DNA of 64,000 bases from G963662905 sp963676725. GTDB taxonomy: Bacteria; Bacteroidota; Bacteroidia; Bacteroidales; WRLA01. Each line of letters starts with the position of its first letter. The stretch's first letter is position 1. Location: positions 4,526,001-4,590,000 of the forward strand of contig OY781463.1 of assembly GCA_963676725.1 (NCBI GenBank), read 5' to 3'. The notes beneath the pieces are model-generated. The model saw nothing but the letters and a program-made list of their open reading frames with translations, was not told where the DNA came from and did not search any database. Positions 1-8,127 of the stretch are shown in pieces. The position numbers and the translations under genes were made by a program.

Positions 1-2
1 AG

Positions 3-1343
3 GGAAAACCTTTGGGTTTTTTCCCGGCAGGCGAAGTGTCAACTTATCAAAAAAAATCAAAAGGTATTATCGACAGGCAATGGCAACCGGCCGTAATGCG
101 ATTAATCCAAAAAGCGGCTGTACCTGTTGTCCCTATTTATTTTGAAGGATCTAATTCTTCCATGTTTCATAAATTGGGAAAAATACACCCATCAATGCGC
201 ACGATTATGTTGCCCCGGGAATTCCTCAATGTAGGAAAGAAAAAAATACAGATACGGATCGGCAAGCCAATTACTCCAAAAGAGCAAATAGAACTTCCCG
301 ATTTGAAAGATTATACGGCAATGCTAAGACTGAAGACCTATAGCCTTGGCTTTTCCTATGAAGAAAAAATGCCCGAAAAAGTAAAGCCGGCAGTTCAGGA
401 GAAAGTTATCGATCCACAACCTATCGAAGCACTGTTAAAAGAAATAGCATCCATTCCTAAAGAAGGCTTCTTGTTTAAGGTGAAAACCTATAGTGTCTAT
501 TATACCCCTTCTTCGAAAATGCCGCTTCTTATGAAAGAAATTGGCCGCTTACGCGAAATTACTTTTAGGGAAGTTGGTGAAGGAACAAATAAGTCATACG
601 ATCTGGATCAATATGACAGTTATTTTAATCAGCTCTTTATATGGGATGATGAAAATAACCAAATGGTCGGGGCTTATCGTATTGGCTCTGTGCGCGATAT
701 TATCCGGGAGAAAGGAATGGACGGGCTTTATATCAACAGCTTATTTAAAATTGATGATAAGCTCATTCCAATCTTAAATGAAACCCTGGAATTGGGGCGC
801 TCTTTTGTCGTCAAAAGCTATCAGCGTAAAGCAACTCCTTTATATTTGCTTTGGAAAGCCCTTTTGTACCTGCTAATTAAATATGATTATAGGTACCTGA
901 TTGGCCCGGTGAGTATTAGTGGTGAGTTTTCTTATATTGCCAAAGCCCTTACAATGGAGTTCCTAAAAGCAAATTTCTTTAATAAGGAATTCTCCGGATA
1001 TGTAACCAATAGGGAAAAACTGGACTTGATATTGGATGAGGATTTTGATCTTGATACCTTCCTGAAAATTACTAAAGGTGATTTTAGCTTGCTCGATCGC
1101 TTTATCCAAAATATTGAAAAGGGATTTAATACGCCAATTCTTGTAAGACAATATATTAATATGTTGAATACCAAAACGATTGGTTTTAATATTGACCCAC
1201 ATTTCAATTATTGCCTCGATGCTCTTATGATTATGGATGTAAATCAGGCAAATTTTAAAACAATTGATAATCTGTCTAAAGATTTTGAGGAACAGGATAA
1301 AGTGAAGGCGCTTCTTAAAAGAATTAAAGAATCTGAAGCCTAA
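3..1343 (+). CDS. OlsF/GlsB-type bifunctional aminolipid acyltransferase, 5' end cut off
   Basis: The reading frame is open from the first bases, so the start lies outside the window and about 446 codons are seen. The first residues (GFFPAGEVST) are motif III of a PlsC-type O-acyltransferase, equivalent to FPEGTRS. From about nt 480 to 730 the protein changes to the GNAT fold of the OlsB/hemolysin family (Acetyltransf_5): a LREITFREVGEG block followed by DLDQYDSYF and MVGAYRIG. This PlsC plus OlsB arrangement is that of OlsF and the Bacteroidota enzymes that make ornithine or glycine lipids by N-acylating an amino acid and then O-acylating the product at the inner membrane. The amino acid used cannot be told from the sequence. 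An LpxL-type acyltransferase lies 1 kb downstream. Confidence 0.75.
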   Translation, partial: GKPLGFFPAGEVSTYQKKSKGIIDRQWQPAVMRLIQKAAVPVVPIYFEGSNSSMFHKLGKIHPSMRTIMLPREFLNVGKKKIQIRIGKPITPKEQIELPDLKDYTAMLRLKTYSLGFSYEEKMPEKVKPAVQEKVIDPQPIEALLKEIASIPKEGFLFKVKTYSVYYTPSSKMPLLMKEIGRLREITFREVGEGTNKSYDLDQYDSYFNQLFIWDDENNQMVGAYRIGSVRDIIREKGMDGLYINSLFKIDDKLIPILNETLELGRSFVVKSYQRKATPLYLLWKALLYLLIKYDYRYLIGPVSISGEFSYIAKALTMEFLKANFFNKEFSGYVTNREKLDLILDEDFDLDTFLKITKGDFSLLDRFIQNIEKGFNTPILVRQYINMLNTKTIGFNIDPHFNYCLDALMIMDVNQANFKTIDNLSKDFEEQDKVKALLKRIKESEA

Positions 1344-1390
1344 AACTATATTTCCCACCCGGGATAGATCCCTGCCTTTACAATTCCCTT

Positions 1391-1780
1391 AATACAATAA
1401 ATGAGGTGTTCAATTGAGTGCTTAGGCCGCTGAATCAAATTTAGTATATTCCTCTAAATGTTGTTATAGATTTCTCCCTCGGTCATTTATAGTAGTTTAA
1501 CGATTGTTCTAAATCAAAGAAGAATACAAAACACTGTAAATAATAAAAATGACCTCAGTCGAAAAGACAAAATAGTTAAATATTCTTAGTCAAAAGGGGC
1601 GCACGGACATATTTATTTTAAAATTATTGCGTCCGTGCGCCCCTTTTGACTGTTCCCATACGAACTTTGTCTTTTCGACCAAGGGATCGAAACGAAGTGA
1701 AGATCCTGCCGGGAGAAATCTAAATATCAATATAACAGCTGATTAGAATAAGTATTTATTTGAACACCTCAATACAATAA
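1391..1780. mobile_element. MITE-like element with 10-bp flanking direct repeats
   Basis: A perfect 10-bp direct repeat AATACAATAA lies at 1391-1400 and 1771-1780. Just inside are 11-bp terminal inverted repeats GAGGTGTTCAA at 1403-1413 and its complement at 1760-1770. Nested inside are a 12-bp inverted pair TAGATTTCTCCC (1467-1478 with 1711-1722), a 14-bp pair GTCGAAAAGACAAA (1558-1571 with 1666-1679) and a perfect 21-bp GC-rich stem (1588-1608 with 1631-1651). No open frame of useful size is present. The layout fits a non-autonomous transposon moved in trans, with the direct repeat as its target duplication. It occupies most of the 529-bp gap between the acyltransferase and the next gene. 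Confidence 0.7.
1558..1679. repeat. Nested hairpin core of the MITE-like element
   Basis: A two-tier cruciform or RNA hairpin. The outer arms of 14 bp are at 1558-1571 and 1666-1679; the inner arms of 21 bp are at 1588-1608 and 1631-1651, around a 22-nt AT-rich loop. All pairs in both stems are perfect. If transcribed, the inner stem would be very stable. No long T-run follows it, so it is not an ordinary terminator. Confidence 0.8.
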
Positions 1781-1872
1781 TTTTATTTTGTGCTCCTTAA
1801 TGCATAGAAAGGTATTGGTTTGCTGCTATTGATTATCTTTGAAGATGTTTAGAAAATTCAAATAATCGGACG

Positions 1873-2367
1873 ATGAAAGAAATAGATTGGTTAAAAGCAA
1901 AGATTGAAGAATTATCGCAAAAAGAATTTGATCTGGAAGCCTGGAGAACATCATGTGTACTCTTCCTTGAGAGCGTTTTTGGCCCTGATAGCAAAAAGGT
2001 TAAAATGATGGAAAAACTTGACTATGAATATAATAGTTGGTCTCTTCGCGATTCTTCGGGAATAGAATCTTCTTTAAGCTCTTGCAAAAATCAGGGAAAA
2101 GTCATTTTAAATGCAGCCATTCAAGAGCTGGAAGTATTTGGATTGCCTTCAGTGAAAGGATTTAAGGATTCCGAAATTATTGATCCGGCCCTCAGGGATT
2201 CTTTGAGTGGCAAGGATTATAAGAAGCTGCTGGCAATTATTTCCTCTGACGATAAACGCGAAGAGAAGGAAGAACAATTGAAAGCAATTTTCCACCTCTT
2301 GCCAGCAAATATTCCTCTCGAAATATTATTGGCCATGGTCTTAAACCCCTCTTTTAAACCCGAGTAG
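1873..2367 (+). CDS. Hypothetical protein, 164 aa
   Basis: I do not recognise this protein. It is acidic, mostly predicted helical, with no signal peptide or membrane segment, so it is probably cytoplasmic. The N-terminus (MKEIDWLKAKIEELSQKEFD) is helix-forming. A charged stretch near the C-terminus (DDKREEKEEQLK) precedes a hydrophobic end (IPLEILLAMVL). It ends 10 nt before the LpxL-type gene and is probably co-transcribed with it. The MITE-like element lies directly upstream and may have altered its original promoter. Confidence 0.6.
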   Translation: MKEIDWLKAKIEELSQKEFDLEAWRTSCVLFLESVFGPDSKKVKMMEKLDYEYNSWSLRDSSGIESSLSSCKNQGKVILNAAIQELEVFGLPSVKGFKDSEIIDPALRDSLSGKDYKKLLAIISSDDKREEKEEQLKAIFHLLPANIPLEILLAMVLNPSFKPE

Positions 2368-2377
2368 TTTCCGTTTT

Positions 2378-3265
2378 ATGTTTGTTCGTTTTTTAGAAAA
2401 GGTCTTTATCGCCGGCACCCGCTTGCCTTTGTGGTTTTTATATGCTGTTTCTGATATTCTGTTTGTTCTGGTTTTTTTGGTTTTTCGCTATCGGAGGAAT
2501 ATTGTTCGTTTAAACCTGAAAAGGTCTTTTCCTGATGCAAATCGGCAGCGGTTAAAGAAAATTGAACGAGACTTCTATCGGCATTTTTGTGATCTTGCAG
2601 TAGAAAGTTTTAAGGCCTCATCAATAAAACCGGAATTATTGCAAAAACGCTTAACATATAGCAATCCGGAATTGATTCACCAATTGTATCAACAAAATAA
2701 AAGTATTGTTTTGGTTGGTGGTCATTATGGCAATTGGGAATGGATGTTGGGCTCTCCCCTAAGTTTTGATTATCATTGCATTTCTCTCTATCATCCATTG
2801 GCCAATAAATCTATGGACGCCTTTATAAAAAAATCACGCGCACGCTTTGGTTCTGAACTGACCCCAATGGCCACGGCATTTAGAAGGCTGTTAAAACATC
2901 ATAGGGAAAACACAAAAACAATGACCTATTTTATTGCAGATCAAACCCCAATGACAAATGCGCGTTTTTGGGTTAAGTTTCTGCATCAGGAAACCGCATT
3001 TTTTGAAGGCCCGGCCAAAATTGCCCGTAAGTTTCAACAAGCATTCGTATTTCTCGATATTCGGAAAACCAAAAGAGGGCATTATAAGGCAAATTTCCGG
3101 TTGCTCGCAGAAGATGCATCCACCCATAGCGAGGAGGAATTAATGTTTTTGTACATCAGGGCATTGGAACGACAAATTATAAATGAGCCTGCATTTTGGC
3201 TCTGGTCGCATCGGCGTTGGAAACGCAACAGACCCGTAGGCGCTCCCCTACTATCGAATGCGTAA
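2378..3265 (+). CDS. LpxL/HtrB-family lipid A acyltransferase
   Basis: This 295-aa protein belongs to the lysophospholipid acyltransferase family that adds secondary acyl chains to lipid A precursors at the inner membrane. It has a hydrophobic N-terminal anchor (about residues 18-37) and the catalytic H-x4-E motif in GGHYGNWEW (His116, Glu121). The block DQTPMTNARFWVKF, followed by FFEGPAKIARK, is the conserved acceptor-site region of this family. Length is normal for LpxL/LpxM-like proteins of Bacteroidota, which usually have one such enzyme. The acyl donor and position cannot be assigned. The gene starts 10 nt after the preceding hypothetical gene. Confidence 0.85.
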   Translation: MFVRFLEKVFIAGTRLPLWFLYAVSDILFVLVFLVFRYRRNIVRLNLKRSFPDANRQRLKKIERDFYRHFCDLAVESFKASSIKPELLQKRLTYSNPELIHQLYQQNKSIVLVGGHYGNWEWMLGSPLSFDYHCISLYHPLANKSMDAFIKKSRARFGSELTPMATAFRRLLKHHRENTKTMTYFIADQTPMTNARFWVKFLHQETAFFEGPAKIARKFQQAFVFLDIRKTKRGHYKANFRLLAEDASTHSEEELMFLYIRALERQIINEPAFWLWSHRRWKRNRPVGAPLLSNA

Positions 3266-3352
3266 AACAGCGCCATCCCAAAAACAAGCGGCTAACTTTC
3301 TCATATCCTTATGTTTTTAAGATTGGAAAATGGATATTATCCAAAAATTAAT

Positions 3353-3360
3353 TAATTTTG
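3353..3360 (+). promoter_or_regulatory. -7-like element upstream of ileS
   Basis: TAATTTTG fits the Bacteroidota TAnnTTTG -7 consensus and lies 33 nt before the chosen ileS ATG. No TTG at ideal -33 spacing is seen; the nearest is at 3324-3326, 26 nt away. Confidence 0.35.
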
Positions 3361-3393
3361 CAAACTTTTTGGAGCATTAATGAATTTATACGA

Positions 3394-6300
3394 ATGGAAA
3401 AGAAATATAGGGAATATAAACAACTGAACCTCACTACAATAGCTAATGAAGTTGGACAAGAGTGGGAAAAAAACAGAACATTTGAGCGGAGTTTAGAAAG
3501 CAGGGAAGGCGAAAAAGCATTTGTTTTTTATGAAGGCCCTCCTTCTGCAAATGGAAAACCCGGTATTCACCATATGATTTCCCGTTCTATTAAAGATATT
3601 TTTTGTCGCTACAAAACATTAAAAGGCTTTCAGGTAAAACGTAAAGCAGGATGGGACACGCACGGCCTTCCTGTTGAAATCAGCGTTGAAAAAACACTCG
3701 GCATTACTAAAGAAGATATCGGCAAAAGCATTAGTGTGGAAGAATACAACCAGGCTTGCCGGAAAGAAGTAATGAAATATAAAAGCCTTTGGGACGATCT
3801 TACCCGAAAAATGGGATATTGGGTTGACCTTGATGATCCGTATATCACATTTGATAATAAGTATATTGAAACCGTATGGTATTTATTGTCTGAGCTTTAT
3901 AAAAAAGGATTGATGTATAAAGGCTATACGGTTCAGCCATATAGCCCTGCTGCCGGCACTGGTTTAAGCACACATGAATTAAATCAGCCCGGTTGCTATC
4001 GTGATGTAAAAGACACTACAGTTGTCGCTCAATTCAGGCTCATTAATAATGAACAGTCACAGAAATTATTCGCAGTTAAGGAAAATTTGCCCATATATTT
4101 CCTCGCTTGGACAACAACTCCCTGGACCCTGCCCTCAAACACTGCACTGGCCGTAGGTTCGGGTATTTCTTATGTTCAGGTGAAAACGTTTAACCCATAT
4201 ACTGCTGAGCAGATGATGGTCTTTTTAGCAAAAGATCGTTTATCGGCATATTTCCCGGAAAAAAATGCTGGTCTGGCATTTGATGAGTATAAAGCCGGTG
4301 ATAAGGCAATTCCATTTGAAATAATAGCAGAATATAAAGGCTCAGAACTTCTCGGATTAGCCTATGAACAATTAATCCCTTGGATAAAACCGAATGGTGA
4401 TGCGTTTAGGGTCATCTCCGGAGATTATGTAACCACAGAAGATGGTACGGGAATCGTTCATATTGCGCCAACTTTTGGTGCAGATGATGACCGTGTTGCT
4501 AAAGCAAGTGGCATTGTTCCTTTAATATTGATTGACAAAGCCGACAGCAAACGCCCAATGGTGGATTTGCAGGGAAGATTTTATCGAATCGAAGATCTGG
4601 ATCCTGAATTTGTTGCAAATCAAGTAGATTTAGATCTTTATAATGAATATGCCGGACGCTTCGTGAAAAATGAATACGACCCGGAACTAACAGATAAAAA
4701 TGCAAGCCTGGATATCGACCTCTCTGTCATGCTGAAAAAGGAAAATAAAGCATTTAAGGTCGAAAAACATGTGCATAATTATCCTCATTGCTGGCGAACC
4801 GATAAGCCAATCCTTTATTATCCGCTTGATAGCTGGTTTATTAAAACAACTGCATATCGCGATCGGATGATCGAACTAAACAATACCATTAACTGGAAGC
4901 CGGCTGCAACAGGTCGCGGACGTTTTGGTAATTGGCTGGAAAATCTTGTAGATTGGAACCTGAGTCGCTCCCGTTTCTGGGGCGTGCCTCTGCCCATCTG
5001 GACCAGCACCGATCGAAAAGAACAAATTTGTATCGGAAGTGCCGAACAGCTTAAGGCTGAAATAGAAAAAGCCATTGACGCCGGTTTTATGGAGAACAAC
5101 CCTATGGGTGATTTCGTGCCCGGGGAGTTTTCTAAAGAAAATTATGAAACTTTTGACCTGCATAGGCCTTATGCCGATCATATTGTTTTGGTATCCGAAT
5201 CAGGTCAGAAACTTTATCGCGAACCCGATCTTATTGATGTTTGGTTCGACTCCGGATCGATGCCTTATGCCCAATTCCATTATCCGTTTGAAAACAAAGA
5301 TGCGGCGCAATATTTCCCTGCCGACTTTATTGCTGAAGGTGTTGACCAAACCCGTGGGTGGTTCTTTACGCTGCACGCTATTGCAACAATGGTCTTTGAT
5401 TCGGTAGCATATAAAACCTGTGTTTCTAATGGTTTGGTGCTCGATAAAAAGGGCAACAAAATGTCGAAGCGGCTTGGAAATGCTGTTGACCCATTTGAAA
5501 CAATCGAGAAATATGGCGCAGATGCCGCACGTTGGTATATGATCACAAATGCGCAGCCCTGGGATAATCTAAAATTCGACCTGAACGGAATCACTGAGGT
5601 GCAAAGGAAGTTTTTTGGCACACTTTATAATACATACTCATTCTTTGCTCTTTATGCAAATATCGATGGATTCGCCTATCAGGAAGAAGATATTGCTTTT
5701 GAAAAGCGTCCCGAGCTCGACCGTTGGATACTCTCAGAATTGAATACACTCATCAAATTAGTGGATGAAAGTTTAGAGCAGTTTGAACCAACACGCGCAG
5801 GGCGCTATATCGCTTCATTCGTTAACGACCACCTAAGTAATTGGTATGTGCGCTTAAGCCGCCGCCGTTTCTGGAAAGGGGATTATTCTACAGATAAAAT
5901 TTCTGCATATCAAACACTTTATCAGTGTTTGTCTGTAGTAGCACGCTTAGCAAGCCCAATAGCACCATTCTATATGGATCGTCTGTTTAACGACCTAAAC
6001 GCCGTTTCAGGTATCGAGGATGTGGATTCTGTGCATTTAACATTAATGCCAATAGCAAATGAGGATCATATTGATAAGAAACTTGAGGAACGCATGCAGC
6101 TGGCACAGAAAATCACTACATTGGTGCTTTCCTTGAGAAAACGAAATAATATACGTGTGCGCCAGCCTTTGCAGAAGATTATGATTCCCGTGAGTTCGGA
6201 TGATTTCAAAGATCAGCTGAAAGCAATTGAGGCCTTGGTTCTTTCAGAACTTAATGTGAAAGAGCTGGAACTTATTGATGAAAATTCCGGAATTCTCGTA

Positions 6301-6834
6301 AAAACAATCAAACCGAATTTTAAAACCCTAGGTCCTAAATACGGCAGGTTTATGAAACAACTTGCCGAAGAAATAAAAAAACTCGGAGCAAATGATGCTG
6401 CGGAATTAGAAAGCAATGGTCATTTACTCATAAAACTAAATGGCCAGGAGTTTGTTATCAGCCCTGAAGATGTTGAAATAATCACTGAAGATATCCCGGG
6501 ATGGATTGTTGCGAATGACGGGCGTTTAACTGTTGCACTGGATATCAATATTACCGAGAAGCTCCGTTTAGAAGGGCTTGCAAGGGATTTGGTGAACAGG
6601 ATTCAAAGCATGAGAAAGGATAGAAACTTTGAAGTAACAGACCGCATAACATTACAGATTGTAGAGAATGATGCAATAATGGATGCCATCAACAACAATA
6701 ATTCCTATATTTGTTCAGAAACATTAACAGATAAATTGGAGATTATTCAGGTTTCAAATAGTATTGATGGTGCAGAGGAAGTTGAATTGGCCGATGGCCT
6801 TAAAATCCAAATGAGTATTAAGGTAATGAACTAA
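3394..6834 (+). CDS. ileS: Isoleucyl-tRNA synthetase, type 2-like (GxHH variant)
   Basis: Charges tRNA-Ile with isoleucine in the cytoplasm. The ATG at 3394 gives MEKKYREYKQ, the expected N-terminus; a TTG further upstream would overlap the -7 element. The class I signature is PGIHHM (residues 56-61), so the usual HxGH reads GxHH here. WDTHGLPVE and the second signature KMSKR (about residues 689-693) are present, as is the CP1 editing domain with its TTTPWTLPSNTA block. The 1146-aa length, the WDTHGLPVE block and the absence of a C-terminal four-cysteine zinc finger point to the eukaryote-like type 2 branch. The swapped GxHH motif has been reported in type 2 IleS that are extremely resistant to mupirocin. 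Confidence 0.95.
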   Translation: MEKKYREYKQLNLTTIANEVGQEWEKNRTFERSLESREGEKAFVFYEGPPSANGKPGIHHMISRSIKDIFCRYKTLKGFQVKRKAGWDTHGLPVEISVEKTLGITKEDIGKSISVEEYNQACRKEVMKYKSLWDDLTRKMGYWVDLDDPYITFDNKYIETVWYLLSELYKKGLMYKGYTVQPYSPAAGTGLSTHELNQPGCYRDVKDTTVVAQFRLINNEQSQKLFAVKENLPIYFLAWTTTPWTLPSNTALAVGSGISYVQVKTFNPYTAEQMMVFLAKDRLSAYFPEKNAGLAFDEYKAGDKAIPFEIIAEYKGSELLGLAYEQLIPWIKPNGDAFRVISGDYVTTEDGTGIVHIAPTFGADDDRVAKASGIVPLILIDKADSKRPMVDLQGRFYRIEDLDPEFVANQVDLDLYNEYAGRFVKNEYDPELTDKNASLDIDLSVMLKKENKAFKVEKHVHNYPHCWRTDKPILYYPLDSWFIKTTAYRDRMIELNNTINWKPAATGRGRFGNWLENLVDWNLSRSRFWGVPLPIWTSTDRKEQICIGSAEQLKAEIEKAIDAGFMENNPMGDFVPGEFSKENYETFDLHRPYADHIVLVSESGQKLYREPDLIDVWFDSGSMPYAQFHYPFENKDAAQYFPADFIAEGVDQTRGWFFTLHAIATMVFDSVAYKTCVSNGLVLDKKGNKMSKRLGNAVDPFETIEKYGADAARWYMITNAQPWDNLKFDLNGITEVQRKFFGTLYNTYSFFALYANIDGFAYQEEDIAFEKRPELDRWILSELNTLIKLVDESLEQFEPTRAGRYIASFVNDHLSNWYVRLSRRRFWKGDYSTDKISAYQTLYQCLSVVARLASPIAPFYMDRLFNDLNAVSGIEDVDSVHLTLMPIANEDHIDKKLEERMQLAQKITTLVLSLRKRNNIRVRQPLQKIMIPVSSDDFKDQLKAIEALVLSELNVKELELIDENSGILVKTIKPNFKTLGPKYGRFMKQLAEEIKKLGANDAAELESNGHLLIKLNGQEFVISPEDVEIITEDIPGWIVANDGRLTVALDINITEKLRLEGLARDLVNRIQSMRKDRNFEVTDRITLQIVENDAIMDAINNNNSYICSETLTDKLEIIQVSNSIDGAEEVELADGLKIQMSIKVMN

Positions 6835-6859
6835 ATATCACTTAAAGAAGGAGGGAACA

Positions 6860-7258
6860 ATGACGCAAAAAAATGATGCTTTGAAATCTCGCTATTCAGA
6901 CGAAGAGCTTGATGAATTTAAAGAAATAATTTTAACAAAACTGGAAAAGGCAAAACGTGACCTGAAAATGCTCACAGATGCATATACCAATCATAATGAC
7001 CATGGTACAAACGATACTTCACCAACCTTTAAAGTGTTGGAAGAGGGCTATCAGGTTCTTTCAAAAGAGGAAAACAGCAGACTTGCTGCCCGCCAGCAAA
7101 AATTTATCAATTCCCTTGAAAATGCTCTGATTCGTATTGAAAACAAAACCTATGGGATTTGCAGGGTTACAGGAAAATTGATTTCCAAAGAACGCCTGAA
7201 GATTGTACCCCACGCAACATTAAGCATAGAGGCAAAACTAAAACAATACGATAAATAG
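6860..7258 (+). CDS. DksA/TraR-family zinc-finger-like protein
   Basis: A 132-aa protein with a long N-terminal coiled coil (about residues 10-95) and the C-terminal YGICRVTGKLISKERL signature of the DksA/TraR family. These proteins reach into the RNA polymerase secondary channel and modulate transcription, or are uncharacterised relatives. Only one cysteine is left of the usual C4 finger; Thr, Lys and a later His (VPHATLS) take the other positions. This is usual for the Bacteroidota version between ileS and lspA and suggests no tetra-cysteine zinc site. It has an AAGGAGG-like sequence 10 nt before its ATG, unusually strong for this phylum, and is probably in one operon with ileS and lspA. 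Confidence 0.85.
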   Translation: MTQKNDALKSRYSDEELDEFKEIILTKLEKAKRDLKMLTDAYTNHNDHGTNDTSPTFKVLEEGYQVLSKEENSRLAARQQKFINSLENALIRIENKTYGICRVTGKLISKERLKIVPHATLSIEAKLKQYDK

Positions 7259-7322
7259 GCTATAATGCAATCTAATATTGTGTTTATACAATGGGATTGT
7301 TCCTCTTTTTAAGAAGTATATT

Positions 7323-7943
7323 TTGAAAAAAACACTCATTCTTGTTGTTGTTATTCTGCTGATCGATCAGATAAGTAAGTTTTATATAAAAACACATATG
7401 TTTATCGGTCAGGAATTTATAGTGTTTCCTGATTGGTTTATTATCCATTTTACAGAAAATAATGGCATGGCTTTCGGAATGCAGTTTGCCGGACAATATG
7501 GCAAACTAATTCTGAGTGTCTTCCGCATTGTGGCCATCATTGCCATTGGATACTATCTGTATTACCTTATCCGAAAGAAGTCTCATAAAATACTGATTGT
7601 TAGTATTGCTTTGATTTTTACCGGAGCATTGGGTAATATAATTGACAGTGTTTTTTATGGAATTCTTTTCAGCGAGAGCAATTACAATCAAATGGCAGAA
7701 CTTTTTCCTGCGGGAGGAGGTTATGCGGGCGTTTTGCATGGAAAAGTCGTTGATATGCTGTATTTCCCCCTAATTGATATTCATCGGAATGACGCTCCAT
7801 CATGGTTTCCCTCTTTCCTTTTTGGTGGCGATAGTCATTTTGTTTTCTTTAGGCCGGTTTTTAATATTGCAGATTCTGCAATAACAATTGGTGTGTTCTT
7901 GTTGTTATTCTGCCAGAAAAAGTTTTATAAAAGCGAAAAATAA
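7323..7943 (+). CDS. lspA: Lipoprotein signal peptidase II
   Basis: Cuts signal peptides from lipid-modified prolipoproteins in the inner membrane. Catalytic aspartates are in GNIIDSVF (Asp108) and FNIADSAIT (Asp184), numbered from the TTG at 7323. Four hydrophobic segments fit the family. The insertion between them (about residues 112-170) is typical of Bacteroidota LspA. No in-frame ATG exists near the N-terminus. The TTG at 7323 gives KKTLILVVVILLIDQISKF, which matches the normal start; a TTG at 7278 would add 15 residues. An ATG at 7291 is in another frame and would need a frameshift. Confidence 0.9.
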   Translation: MKKTLILVVVILLIDQISKFYIKTHMFIGQEFIVFPDWFIIHFTENNGMAFGMQFAGQYGKLILSVFRIVAIIAIGYYLYYLIRKKSHKILIVSIALIFTGALGNIIDSVFYGILFSESNYNQMAELFPAGGGYAGVLHGKVVDMLYFPLIDIHRNDAPSWFPSFLFGGDSHFVFFRPVFNIADSAITIGVFLLLFCQKKFYKSEK

Positions 7944-8076
7944 ACCATTTCCTAATGCGTTTTGGTGTTGGATGAGAATGGGTTTTCTGAGAAAATGGCA
8001 AGCGGGATTTATTCTATTTTGTTCAGGTTTTTGTCTTAATTAAGTATTCAAAGTCTTTTTTGTCAGAAAAACTGTT

Positions 8077-8104
8077 TTTGTTAACAACAATAATTTTAAA
8101 TTTG
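8077..8104 (+). promoter_or_regulatory. Promoter of atpD-atpC
   Basis: TTTTG ending at 8080 (-33 element) and TAAATTTG at 8097-8104 (-7 element) are 16 nt apart, close to the Bacteroidota consensus. The -7 element lies 23 nt before the atpD start codon. Apart from this promoter, no feature is seen in the gap after lspA (7944-8127). Confidence 0.55.
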
Positions 8105-8127
8105 CTGAAATTCTAATACCTGTATCT

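Noticed and set aside
541..777. A 78-codon plus-strand frame inside the acyltransferase
   Set aside because: Overlaps the GNAT domain in another frame; an upstream ribosome binding site is not seen.
5075..5621. Plus- and minus-strand open frames of about 110 codons inside ileS
   Set aside because: They overlap the conserved catalytic part of ileS in other frames and have no family signature.
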